Below are positions 24,312 through 32,782 of a stretch of DNA of 43,828 bases, piece by piece. A program made the translations under genes and the position numbers. The stretch's first letter is position 1; the number at the start of each line of letters is the position of its first letter. Source of the DNA: JBJXGF01 sp046153015 (lineage in GTDB: Bacteria; Actinomycetota; Acidimicrobiia; Acidimicrobiales; CAIXPF01); NCBI GenBank assembly GCA_046153015.1, contig JBJXGF010000025.1:1-43828 (forward strand), in the 5' to 3' direction. Under the pieces are notes generated by a model. It was not told the DNA's origin. It did not search any database and was given only the letters and a program-made list of their open reading frames with translations.

Positions 24312-25051
24312 GCGGCCCCGCTCATGGGGCCCGGGCGCGCCGGCCCCTCGTGATCGTGGGCGCCGGCGGCTTCGCCCGGGAGACCGCCGCCCTCGTCGAG
24401 GCCATCAACGACCAGTCGTCCACCTGGGACCTGCTCGGCTACGCCGACGATTCCCCCGCGCTCGCCGGGACCATGCTGTCGGGACGGCCTGTGCTCGGAC
24501 CGGCCGAGATCGTCCACGAGCTGACCGACGCAGCAGTGGTGATCTGCATCGGCAACCCCCGCAACTACGGCAGCCGGGCCCGGGTCGTGGACCGCCTCGC
24601 GCTGGCCCCGGAGCGATACACCACCCTCGTCCATCCCGGCGCCCACGTGGCCCGCTCGGTCGCGATCGGGGAGGGCACGGTGGTCCACGCGACCAGCGTC
24701 TTGACCGCCGACATCACGGTCGGTGCTCACGTGGCGATCATGCCCGGCGTCGTGCTCACCCACGACGACGTGATCGGAGACTTCGCCACCTTCGGTTCGG
24801 GCGTGCGGATCTCGGGCGGGGTGGAGATCGGCGAGGGCGCCTACGTGGGCGCCGGCGCCCTGGTGCGAGAGAACCTCACCGTAGGCGCCTGGTCGACCGT
24901 GGGGATGGGCGCCCTCGTCACGCGGCCGATCCCGCCGGCCGAGGTGTGGATGGGTGTCCCCGCCCGCTATGTGCGGGCGGCGCCGACGCCCGGGCGGCCG
25001 ATCGCTGGCGGCGTGGACGGCGGCATGTCCGCCGTCACCACCTGCTGCTGA
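24308..25051 (+). CDS. NeuD/PglD-like sugar acyltransferase (left-handed beta-helix)
   Basis: The 247-residue protein has an N-terminal nucleotide-sugar-binding Rossmann-like part (PLVIVGAGGFARETAALVE), then hexapeptide repeats forming a left-handed beta-helix (AIGEGTVVHATSVLTADI, VGAHVAIMPGVVLTHDDVI). The catalytic His usually present in PglD is probably the one in LTHDDVI. It closes with GVPARYVRAAP. Such enzymes transfer acetyl groups from acetyl-CoA to amino or hydroxyl groups of nucleotide sugars. GTG start coupled to the upstream oxidoreductase. The last 25 residues are Gly-rich and probably disordered. Confidence 0.88.
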   Translation: MSGPAHGARARRPLVIVGAGGFARETAALVEAINDQSSTWDLLGYADDSPALAGTMLSGRPVLGPAEIVHELTDAAVVICIGNPRNYGSRARVVDRLALAPERYTTLVHPGAHVARSVAIGEGTVVHATSVLTADITVGAHVAIMPGVVLTHDDVIGDFATFGSGVRISGGVEIGEGAYVGAGALVRENLTVGAWSTVGMGALVTRPIPPAEVWMGVPARYVRAAPTPGRPIAGGVDGGMSAVTTCC

Positions 25052-25073
25052 CGCCCGCCCGGGCGAGACCGGC

Positions 25074-26597
25074 TCAGGCCGGATCGATCCGGTACACGTG
25101 CACGGTCGTGTGATTGGCGAAGGTGTCGACAAACTGGCCGTTCACCACCGGGATCGTGCGGTTCTCGAACAGCACGGTCGCCGTGGCGTTGGCTACTCCG
25201 GCCAACCGGATCGTGGCGGTCTGCGCGGTGCGGCTGCGGGGCGCGGCGAACACGTGGACCCCTGAGCCCGCCGCCTTGGCCATGAGGTTGAGCTGCGCCG
25301 TCGAGGTGGCGTAGCCCTCGAGGAACGGCGAATTCAGCACCGGCGCGAGCTGGCGGATCTTGCCGTTGACGTCCTTCACCGAGGCTGCGACGTCGGCGAA
25401 GCGCGAGTCCAGGAGCACCATGCCGGAGGTGTCCCGCGGGCTGAAGTTGTGGTTGAAGTACTGGATGCCGCGCGCTCCACCGATCAGCGAGTTCCACACC
25501 TCGGCGGCCACTTCAGGCCCGGTGGGCCGGTACGTGCCGTTCTCGAACACCGGCGACGTCTCGATAAACGGCCACACGGGGTGGGCGTAGCTCCCCAACC
25601 GGCGCACGTCGCGCACCGCGTCGTGCTGCTGCCAGAGCTGCCCGGCCGAGCCCCACGGGTCGGTCATCACGTACCAGTCATACGAGACGATGTCGACGGC
25701 GTCGATGTAGGCGCGGCGTTGGGCCTCGTTCAGGCCCTCGCCGATCGCCACCGGCTTGGTGTACTGGCCGTAGATGGGACGCGTAGGGTCGCGACGGCGC
25801 ACCTCGTTCGCCATCGCAGCGATGGAGGAGGCGGAGGTGCGGCCGTCCGCCGTGGTGGCGCAGAGGGGCCGCAGCCAGCTCTCGCTCAGGTCCCCGCAGA
25901 CGTTGCGGCCGTCGGCCTCGTCGAAGAAGTAGCGGCCGGCCAATGTGTTGCCCCAGGCCGAGTTGAACTGCGCGGTGAGCGAGGAGTCGGGGCTGTCCGA
26001 CACGCCGTACATGCCATTCGCCTTGAGCTGCTGCATCACCTCCGGGGTCGGACCGTTCCACAGATTGGTGAACGTGTTTATCCCGAGATCCCTGTAACGG
26101 CCGATCCGCGCCGGGTCGGCCAACGTCTCCGCCCAGACGGCCACCGGGAAATAGCCCGGGTCGCTCGGGAACGAGTTCGCCCATTTGGAGTAGTACTGCG
26201 GCCCGCCGTCGAGGGGCCGGAGCTGACCTCCCGGCGTCGAGGGGGCCGTGCTGGTCGTAGTCGGCGCCGGACTGGTGGTCGTGGTGGGCGCCGGGCCGGT
26301 CGTGGTGGGCCCGGGGCTGGTGGTCGTGGTGGGGATGGGCCGGGCCGTGGTGGTCGTGGCGTTCACCGTGCTCGGAGTGGTCGGCGCCACCGCGGTGGTC
26401 GTCGTGCGCCGCCAACGGCGGCGGGTGTGGGCCTCGGCCTCGTCGGCGGGGCTGGCCACCGCGGCCGCAACCGTGAGCACCGCGGCCACGCCCAACGCCC
26501 CGAGGGCGGCCACGCGACCGCGCCGAGTGCGTGCCGACAGGTTCGAGGGCGCGGATCGACGCGGTTCAGCCGCCTCGCCCTTGTTCGGTTGATTCAT
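25074..26597 (-). CDS. Secreted TIM-barrel glycoside-hydrolase-like protein with Thr/Pro linker
   Basis: The 507-residue protein starts at ATG 26597, supported by GAGGAAAGGCGG just upstream (a frame open to 26636 is less likely). It has a basic N-terminus and a signal-type hydrophobic helix (about residues 35-50, ALGALGVAAVLTVAAAVAS). A linker of about 60 residues follows, almost only Thr, Pro, Ser and Ala. A catalytic-type domain starts at GGPQYYSKWANSFPSD. Candidate acidic residues are Glu in FFDEADG (acid/base position) and Glu in WPFIETSPVF (nucleophile position), as in clan GH-A barrels. A beta-rich C-terminal domain ends the protein. A GH family number cannot be given. Divergent from the giant Tat-exported protein; surface polysaccharide is the likely context. 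Confidence 0.65.
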   Translation of the reverse strand: MNQPNKGEAAEPRRSAPSNLSARTRRGRVAALGALGVAAVLTVAAAVASPADEAEAHTRRRWRRTTTTAVAPTTPSTVNATTTTARPIPTTTTSPGPTTTGPAPTTTTSPAPTTTSTAPSTPGGQLRPLDGGPQYYSKWANSFPSDPGYFPVAVWAETLADPARIGRYRDLGINTFTNLWNGPTPEVMQQLKANGMYGVSDSPDSSLTAQFNSAWGNTLAGRYFFDEADGRNVCGDLSESWLRPLCATTADGRTSASSIAAMANEVRRRDPTRPIYGQYTKPVAIGEGLNEAQRRAYIDAVDIVSYDWYVMTDPWGSAGQLWQQHDAVRDVRRLGSYAHPVWPFIETSPVFENGTYRPTGPEVAAEVWNSLIGGARGIQYFNHNFSPRDTSGMVLLDSRFADVAASVKDVNGKIRQLAPVLNSPFLEGYATSTAQLNLMAKAAGSGVHVFAAPRSRTAQTATIRLAGVANATATVLFENRTIPVVNGQFVDTFANHTTVHVYRIDPA

Positions 26598-26892
26598 GAT
26601 CCGCCTTTCCTCATCGGTGAAAGGTCTCGCCAACACCGGCCGAATGCAAGCCTGCGCACCGCCCGCCCGGCTGGATAGTCGGGACTCGGCCCGAGCTATT
26701 CGAAGTGTTTCAGGCGTGTGGAAAACATTTCAACTTCGTGACGGTTTCATAGCATAGGCGCGTCAACGAGAATTGCCTAGGAGTAGAGGCCTACTGCCTG
26801 ACGACCCGCGTCGCGCGCACTCTCCCCGGGCAGGAGTGCGCTCGGCGACGCCGACGCCCTCCAGCGCGCAGAGCATCAGGAGGCGGCGCAGG
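26598..26892. promoter_or_regulatory. Divergent AT-richer control region at the centre of the glycan locus
   Basis: This 295-bp gap is AT-richer than its surroundings, most clearly at 26696-26780. It contains an imperfect inverted repeat with arms CGAAGTGTTT (26701-26710) and AAACA...ACTTCG (26723-26738). The pentamer TTTCA recurs at 26708, 26728 and 26745. For the minus-strand gene a TTGAAA (-35, 26733-26728) with 18-bp spacing to AACACT is possible; for the plus-strand gene TTCAAC with TAGCAT (15-bp spacing) is possible but short. Read downstream of 26773 the frame is open without likely starts until ATG 26893. Promoter calls are tentative. Confidence 0.4.
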
Positions 26893-29800
26893 ATGGCTGA
26901 GCAGCGAGACCCCACGGCAGCTCCGTTCGATCGCGGCCTGACCCCGAACCGGCCGATCAGCCGTCGGTCGCTGCTCAAGGGCATGGCCGGCGCAGCGGCC
27001 GCCACCGGCAACCTCGGCGCGATCGCCGAGCTGGCCGGTGCGGTCGGCGGCGCCAACACGGTGTCCGCCGAGAACGCGCTGCCCGGCGCACCGCCCTCGG
27101 AATGGGAGTCGTGGCGCTCCGACACGATCGTCGGGTACGCCGCCGGCTTCACCTTCCTGCCCGGTGAGACCGTGCCATTCAAGGTCAAGACCAGCTCCGC
27201 CAATTACCGGGTCAGGATCTACCGGCTCGGCTGGTATCAGGGCCACGGCGCCCGCCGGGTGGCCGAGATCATGCCGTCGGCGCCGCTCCCTCAGGTGCAG
27301 CCGACCCCGCTGACCCAGCCGGCCACCGGGCTGGTCGACGCCGGCAACTGGGCCGTGTCGGCCAGCTGGACCATCCCGGCCAACGCCGTCTCCGGGGTGT
27401 ACTACGCCCTCTTCGAGCGGCTCGACGTGGCCGACCAGAGCAACCATACGCTCTTCGTGGTGCGCCGGCCGGGCCCGAGCGACGTGCTCGTGCAGACCTC
27501 GGACACCACGTGGCAGGCCTACAACCGTTGGGGCGGCGCCAGCCTGTACTGGGGCACGTCGGGCAGCCGGGCTTACAAGGTGAGCTACAACCGGCCCCTC
27601 GAGCCCGACGAGCAGGAGAACGACTTCCTCAACACCGAGTACACGCTCGTCCGCTTCCTGGAGCGCAACGGCTACGACGTGGCCTACTTCAGCTGTCTCG
27701 ACGCGCACCGGCGGAGCATCCCAAGCGCGAAGGTGTTCGTCTCGTCCGGCCACGACGAGTACTGGTCGGGCCCGCAGCGCAACCATGTGGAGGCGGCGCG
27801 CGACGCCGGCACAAGCCTCATGTTCCTGTCCGGCAACGAGGTGTTCTGGAAGGTTCGGTTCGAGCCGGCGATCGACGGCTCGGCTGCGCCCGACCGCACG
27901 CTCGTCTGCTACAAGGAGACCCTCGACGGGGCCAAGATCGACCCCAGCCCGGAGTGGACCGGCACCTGGCGCGACCCCCGCTTCAGCCCGCCGTCCGACG
28001 CCGGCCGGCCCGAGAACCGGCTCACCGGTCAGCTGTTCCGGTGCATCAACCCGATCGGCGTGGAGGACTTCGCCATCGAGGTGCCCGCGCAGTACAAGAA
28101 CCTGCGTTTCTGGCGGGGCACGGCGGCGGCGAACCTCGGCGCCGGCCAGATCCTGACGCTCGCGCCCAGCACGCTGGGCTACGAATGGGATCAGGACGTG
28201 GACAACGGGTTCCGTCCGGCCGGCCTGATCCACCTGTCGCAGACCACGGCAACAGCGCAAGACGTGCTGCAGGACTACGGCAAGACCTACGCCACCCAGT
28301 CCGTCACTCATCACCTCACGCTCTACCGCGCCGCCAGCGGCGCCCTGGTGTTCGGCGCCGGGACCGTTCAGTGGGCCTACGGCCTAGACGCGCACCATCT
28401 CACCGATCCGGGCGTGCCGACCGATCCGAACATTCAGCAGGCCACCGTGAACCTGCTGGCGGACATGGGGGTGCAGCCCGCCACGCTCCAGGCGGGCGTC
28501 GCCCCCGCGTCCAAGTCCACTGACGGGTTGGCGCCCGTGTCGTCGATCATCGGCCCCGTCACGGGCGCCGCCCTTCCGGTCGGGCACCCGGTCACCGTCA
28601 CCGGCACGGCGCTGGACGCGGGCGGCGGGGTCGTCGCCGCCGTGGAGGTGTCGGTCGACGGCGGGACCACATGGCGCCCCGCGGTCGGCCGCGAGTCCTG
28701 GAGCTTCGTGTTCACCCCGCTCACGCTCGGACCGCTCACGATCCGGGCGCGAGCCGTCGACGACAGCCTGAACCTCGAGATCCCCGGGCCGGGGGTCACC
28801 GTCGAGTGCGTTCAACGGCCACTTCCCGCCCCGCTCTTCGCCGCCGCCGCACCGACCGTCGCCGACTCGGGCGACCCCTCGGCGATCGAGGTCGGCGTCA
28901 AGTTCCGCCCGCTGATCGACGGCTTCGTCACCGGGATCCGCTTCTACAAGTCGCCGCTCAACACCGGCCTGCACCTCGGCCGCCTGTGGAGCGCCGCCGG
29001 CGCGCAGCTGGCCTCGACCACCTTCGCGGCGGAGACGGCGAGCGGCTGGCAGACCGCGCCGATCCCGCCGACACCGGTCTCCGCCGGAGTGACCTACGTG
29101 GTCTCGGTGTACATGCCCAACGGCCACTACGCCGGCGACGCAGGCTTCTTCAACGCACCGTACGAGCTGTGGCCGCTGCGGGCGCTGGCCAACGGCGAGG
29201 ACGGCGCCAACGCCGTCTACCGCTACGGCTCAGCCGGCTTCCCCACCAGCACGTTCGGGGCCGCCAACTACTGGGTGGACCCCGTCTTCGACATCGACAA
29301 CCAGGCGAACCCGACCGTGATCGACCATGCGCCCGGCGCCGGGGTCGAGCTGGCGTCGCGCCAGACTGCGGTCACCGTCACCTTCAGCGAGGCGATGCAG
29401 GCCTCGTCGCTGGCGCTCGAGCTGCGGGGACCAGACGGCGCGCTCATGTCCGGCTCGCTGAGCTACGACTCGACCGCTCGCCGCGCCACCTTCAGCCCCG
29501 CTGCCGCGTTGGCGTCCCACACGGCCTACACGGCCACGCTCACCGGCGCGCAGGACGTGTCGGGCGATTCGATCACGGCGCCGTTCTCGTGGACCTTCAC
29601 CACCACCGGCGAGCCGGGCAGCACACCGACCGGCGTGTGGGACGGCGCCGCCGCTCCCCAGGCGGTGGCGTCCGAGGAGCACAACCCGGTCGAGCTGGGC
29701 CTGCGGTTTCGCACCTCCACCAGCGGTGAGATCAAGGCGCTGCGCTTCTACAAGGCACCAGGCAGCCCGGGTCCTCATGTGGGCCACCTCTGGGCCGACG

Positions 29801-31698
29801 ACGGCTCGCTGCTCGCCACGGCGACGTTCGCCAACGAGACGGCCTCCGGCTGGCAGCAGGCGGAGCTGACCACCCCGGTGGCGGTGCAGAAGAACCGTGA
29901 CTACGTGGTCTCGTGCTTCCATCCGAACGGCGTCATCCCCTACTCCACCGGCTACTTCAGCTCGGGCTCGACCGTGCGCGGCCCCCTGCAGGCGCCCCAG
30001 AGCACCGACGCCGGCCGCAACGGGCTGTACCGCTACGGCCCGAGCGGGCTGCCGACGAGCTCATGGCTCGACACGAACTACTGGGTCGACGTGGTGTTCC
30101 GCATCCCGCCGGACACGGCCGCGCCGACGATCGCGAACGTGACTCCCGCCCCCGGCCTCGTGGCTGTTGCAAGGAGCTCGGCGATCAGCGCCGTTTTCGA
30201 CGAGCCGATCAACCCGGCGTCGTTGAGCTTCACGCTGCGCAACCACGCCAACGCCCCCATCGCCGGCGCCGTGACCTACGACGCCGCGTCCCACACCGCC
30301 GTCTTCACCCCGAGCGCGCCGCTGGCCGCTGGGGAGCTGCACACTGCCTCGCTGAGCGCGGCAGACCCGGCGGGCAACGCCATGAGCACGCCGCTGAGCT
30401 GGAGCTTCACCACCAGCGTGGCGGCGCCCGGCACCCCGGCGACGCTCTGGGAGAGCACCGCCGCTCCGGCCGTCGCCGCCGCCGACGACGCCTCGCCTCT
30501 GGAGCTCGGCGTTCGCTTCAGCGTCGACCGGCCGGGCGTGGTGAGCGGCGTTCGCTTCTACAAAGGCGCCGGCAACGCCGGCCCCCACGTCGGTCATCTC
30601 TGGGGCGCGGGCGGCCAGCTGCTCGCCGCGACGGCCTTCGCCGACGAGACGGCCTGGGGTTGGCAGCAGGCCCGCTTCGCCGCGCCGGTCACCGTCGTGC
30701 CGGGCGAGGTCTACGTGGCGTCGTACTTCGCCCCGCAGGGCCGGTACTCGGTCGATGCGGGTTGGTTCTCGGGCGGCGGCGCCGACCGGGCCCCGCTCCA
30801 CGCGCCAGGCAGCTCGGCTGGCGGGAACGGGGTGTTCGCCTATGGCAACGGCGCCTACCCGTCGAGCACATGGAACGGAGCCAATTACTGGGTCGACGTG
30901 ATCTTCGAGGATCTGGCCGGCCCGTCGGTGATCAGGCAGCAGCCTGCCGCCGGCGCCGTAGACGTGTCGGTCGGGGCGACGGTCTCGGCCGTGTTCGACG
31001 AGAACGTGCAGGCGGCCACCATCGCCGTCTCACTGCGAGACGCGGGCGGCGCGTTGGTCAGCGGCGCCGCGGCGTACGACCCCGGCGAGCGGACCGTGAC
31101 CTTCACCCCGTCCTCCTCACTCGCCCACGGCGCGGCCTACACGGCGTCGGTCTCAGGCGCCCGAGACGTCGACGGGAACCCGATGGCCGCCCCGTCCGTG
31201 TGGAGCTTCACCACCGCGGCCGCCGGGTTGCATTCGTTCTGGACACTGGAGACGATTCCCGCCGCCGCCTCGTCGGGCGACTCGGCCGCCGTCGAGCTGG
31301 GCTTGCGGTTCACGACTGCGGTCACCGGGAGGGTGCGGGGCGTCCGCTTCTACAAGGGTCCGGGCAACACCGGCGTCCACGTGGGCCGGCTGTGGACCGA
31401 CGCCGGCGGGCTGCTGGCGTCCACCACCTTCGCCAACGAGTCAGGCGCCGGCTGGCAGTACGCGCCGTTCTCGGCTCCGGTCCCGGTCGCCGCCGGCCAG
31501 GTCTACGTCGTGTCCTACCACGCTCCAAACGGCAATTACGCGGTGAACGGCGGCTACTTCACCGCTGACCGCACCTCCGGTCCGCTCACCGCGCCCGCCA
31601 GCCAGAACGGCGTGTTCGCCTATGGCGCCGGCGGGTTCCCGACCGGTACATGGGGCGGCGGCAACTACTGGGTCGACCTCGTCTTCGAAGCCGACTGA
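26893..31698 (+). CDS. Giant Tat-exported protein: dimethylformamidase-beta-like domain plus four DUF4082 and three Ig-like modules
   Basis: The 1601-residue protein begins at ATG 26893 with AGGAGG 9 nt upstream. A twin-arginine signal (SRRSLLKGMAG, residues 23-33) comes first. Residues about 60-530 match the N,N-dimethylformamidase beta-subunit-like family, with LVRFLERNGYDVAYFS, SSGHDEYWS and FLSGNEVFWKVRFE. Then comes an Ig-like segment (about 545-640), followed by DUF4082 modules at about 648-803, 916-1073, 1185-1340 and 1448-1601. These have recurring motifs such as GIRFYKS..HLGRLW and NYWVD. SbsA/Big_5-like Ig domains separate them (about 807-906, 1076-1176, 1341-1442), each ending in WxFTT. 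The period is about 800 bp. Function is not established: an amidase-like or sugar-binding role at the cell surface is inference. No C-terminal anchor is seen. Confidence 0.85.
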   Translation: MAEQRDPTAAPFDRGLTPNRPISRRSLLKGMAGAAAATGNLGAIAELAGAVGGANTVSAENALPGAPPSEWESWRSDTIVGYAAGFTFLPGETVPFKVKTSSANYRVRIYRLGWYQGHGARRVAEIMPSAPLPQVQPTPLTQPATGLVDAGNWAVSASWTIPANAVSGVYYALFERLDVADQSNHTLFVVRRPGPSDVLVQTSDTTWQAYNRWGGASLYWGTSGSRAYKVSYNRPLEPDEQENDFLNTEYTLVRFLERNGYDVAYFSCLDAHRRSIPSAKVFVSSGHDEYWSGPQRNHVEAARDAGTSLMFLSGNEVFWKVRFEPAIDGSAAPDRTLVCYKETLDGAKIDPSPEWTGTWRDPRFSPPSDAGRPENRLTGQLFRCINPIGVEDFAIEVPAQYKNLRFWRGTAAANLGAGQILTLAPSTLGYEWDQDVDNGFRPAGLIHLSQTTATAQDVLQDYGKTYATQSVTHHLTLYRAASGALVFGAGTVQWAYGLDAHHLTDPGVPTDPNIQQATVNLLADMGVQPATLQAGVAPASKSTDGLAPVSSIIGPVTGAALPVGHPVTVTGTALDAGGGVVAAVEVSVDGGTTWRPAVGRESWSFVFTPLTLGPLTIRARAVDDSLNLEIPGPGVTVECVQRPLPAPLFAAAAPTVADSGDPSAIEVGVKFRPLIDGFVTGIRFYKSPLNTGLHLGRLWSAAGAQLASTTFAAETASGWQTAPIPPTPVSAGVTYVVSVYMPNGHYAGDAGFFNAPYELWPLRALANGEDGANAVYRYGSAGFPTSTFGAANYWVDPVFDIDNQANPTVIDHAPGAGVELASRQTAVTVTFSEAMQASSLALELRGPDGALMSGSLSYDSTARRATFSPAAALASHTAYTATLTGAQDVSGDSITAPFSWTFTTTGEPGSTPTGVWDGAAAPQAVASEEHNPVELGLRFRTSTSGEIKALRFYKAPGSPGPHVGHLWADDGSLLATATFANETASGWQQAELTTPVAVQKNRDYVVSCFHPNGVIPYSTGYFSSGSTVRGPLQAPQSTDAGRNGLYRYGPSGLPTSSWLDTNYWVDVVFRIPPDTAAPTIANVTPAPGLVAVARSSAISAVFDEPINPASLSFTLRNHANAPIAGAVTYDAASHTAVFTPSAPLAAGELHTASLSAADPAGNAMSTPLSWSFTTSVAAPGTPATLWESTAAPAVAAADDASPLELGVRFSVDRPGVVSGVRFYKGAGNAGPHVGHLWGAGGQLLAATAFADETAWGWQQARFAAPVTVVPGEVYVASYFAPQGRYSVDAGWFSGGGADRAPLHAPGSSAGGNGVFAYGNGAYPSSTWNGANYWVDVIFEDLAGPSVIRQQPAAGAVDVSVGATVSAVFDENVQAATIAVSLRDAGGALVSGAAAYDPGERTVTFTPSSSLAHGAAYTASVSGARDVDGNPMAAPSVWSFTTAAAGLHSFWTLETIPAAASSGDSAAVELGLRFTTAVTGRVRGVRFYKGPGNTGVHVGRLWTDAGGLLASTTFANESGAGWQYAPFSAPVPVAAGQVYVVSYHAPNGNYAVNGGYFTADRTSGPLTAPASQNGVFAYGAGGFPTGTWGGGNYWVDLVFEAD

Positions 31699-31733
31699 AA
31701 CACCTCCCGCCAGCACAGGAGCATTCCCGCCGC

Positions 31734-32777
31734 ATGAGCACCGTCGACGTCGTCATCCCTTGCTACAACTACGCCCGCTTCCTGGAGCGCTGCGTCGACA
31801 GCGTGCTGTCTCAGGACGGCGTCGACGCCAGGGTCCTCATCATCGACGACTGCTCGAGCGACGAGACCCCCGACGTGGGAACCGAGCTGGCGGCCCGCCA
31901 CCCCGCCGTGGAGTTCCGCCGCCACGAGCAGAACCAGGGTCACATCGCCACGTACAACGAGGGCCTGCTTGGCTGGGCCGGCGGCGACTACAGCGTGCTG
32001 CTGTCAGCCGACGACCTGCTCACGCCCGGTGCGCTCGGCCGAGCCGTGGCGGTGATGGAGCGGGACCCGCGCGTGGCGATGGTGTACGGACGACCCGTCT
32101 TCTTCGAGTCCCACGAGAACCTCCCCGCCGTCACCCAGCGAGCCAAAGGCGTTGCCATCTGGGCGGGCTACGACTGGATCGCCGGACGCTGCGCCGACGG
32201 TCACAACGTGATCTCCTCGCCGGAGGTGGTGGTGCGCGGCCCCGTGCAGCGGGCGGTGGGTGGCTACCGACCGGAGCTGCCCCACGCCGGTGATCTCGAG
32301 ATGTGGCTCCGGATCGCGGCGCGCGGCCACGTGGCCTACGTCCGCGGCGCGCCGCAGGCGTACTACCGGGTGCACGCCGGATCGATGCAGCGTTCCCAGT
32401 TCGGCTCCTGCTTCGCTGATCTCCGCCAGCGACAAGCGGTGTTCGACGCGTTCTTCGAACGGCACGGACACGAGGTGCCCGACGCGGATCGGCTGCACGA
32501 GCTGGCCGGCAAGGCGTTGGCTCGGGAGGCGCTCTGGCGGGCGTGCCGAGGCTATGACCGCAACCAGGTGGCGGCGGCGCAGAGCGAGGAGCTCGCCGCC
32601 TTCGCCCTCGACGCCTGCCCGACCGCACGGCGCCTGCCCGAGTACGCGGCGCTCGCCCGCCGCCGCCGTCTCGGCGCCTCGCTCTGCCGCCGCACCCAGC
32701 TCTTCGCGATGAGCGCCGCCGCGCACCGCGCCCGGAACTGGCTGTGGTGGGCGAGTTGGCGGCGACGAGGGGTCTGA
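31734..32777 (+). CDS. Family 2 glycosyltransferase (GT-A fold)
   Basis: The 347-residue protein shows the GT2 nucleotide-binding N-terminus VDVVIPCYNYARFLERCVDSVL, the DDCSSDET motif and the metal-binding region LLSADDLLTPGALG. A catalytic-type acidic site is in HAGDLEMWLRI. The C-terminal 120 residues are helical and basic and may contact the membrane. AGGAG lies 12 nt before the ATG, a long spacing. It follows the giant exported protein by 35 bp and starts the run of eight plus-strand glycan genes. Donor and acceptor sugar unknown. Confidence 0.9.
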   Translation: MSTVDVVIPCYNYARFLERCVDSVLSQDGVDARVLIIDDCSSDETPDVGTELAARHPAVEFRRHEQNQGHIATYNEGLLGWAGGDYSVLLSADDLLTPGALGRAVAVMERDPRVAMVYGRPVFFESHENLPAVTQRAKGVAIWAGYDWIAGRCADGHNVISSPEVVVRGPVQRAVGGYRPELPHAGDLEMWLRIAARGHVAYVRGAPQAYYRVHAGSMQRSQFGSCFADLRQRQAVFDAFFERHGHEVPDADRLHELAGKALAREALWRACRGYDRNQVAAAQSEELAAFALDACPTARRLPEYAALARRRRLGASLCRRTQLFAMSAAAHRARNWLWWASWRRRGV

Positions 32778-32782
32778 GCGCC

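Noticed and set aside
26225..26400. GGT/GTC-rich repetitive stretch that could look like a minisatellite
   Set aside because: On the minus strand it encodes the Thr/Pro linker of the secreted hydrolase-like protein, so it is low-complexity coding sequence.
26791..28314. Minus-strand open frame opposite the giant exported protein
   Set aside because: Antisense to the dimethylformamidase-like domain, Arg/Val/Gly-rich, no ribosome binding site or motif.
32744..32782. Upstream GTG start for the flippase
   Set aside because: It would overlap the glycosyltransferase by 34 bp, and the extra residues are not family-like. The GTG at 32783 after GAGGGG fits better.
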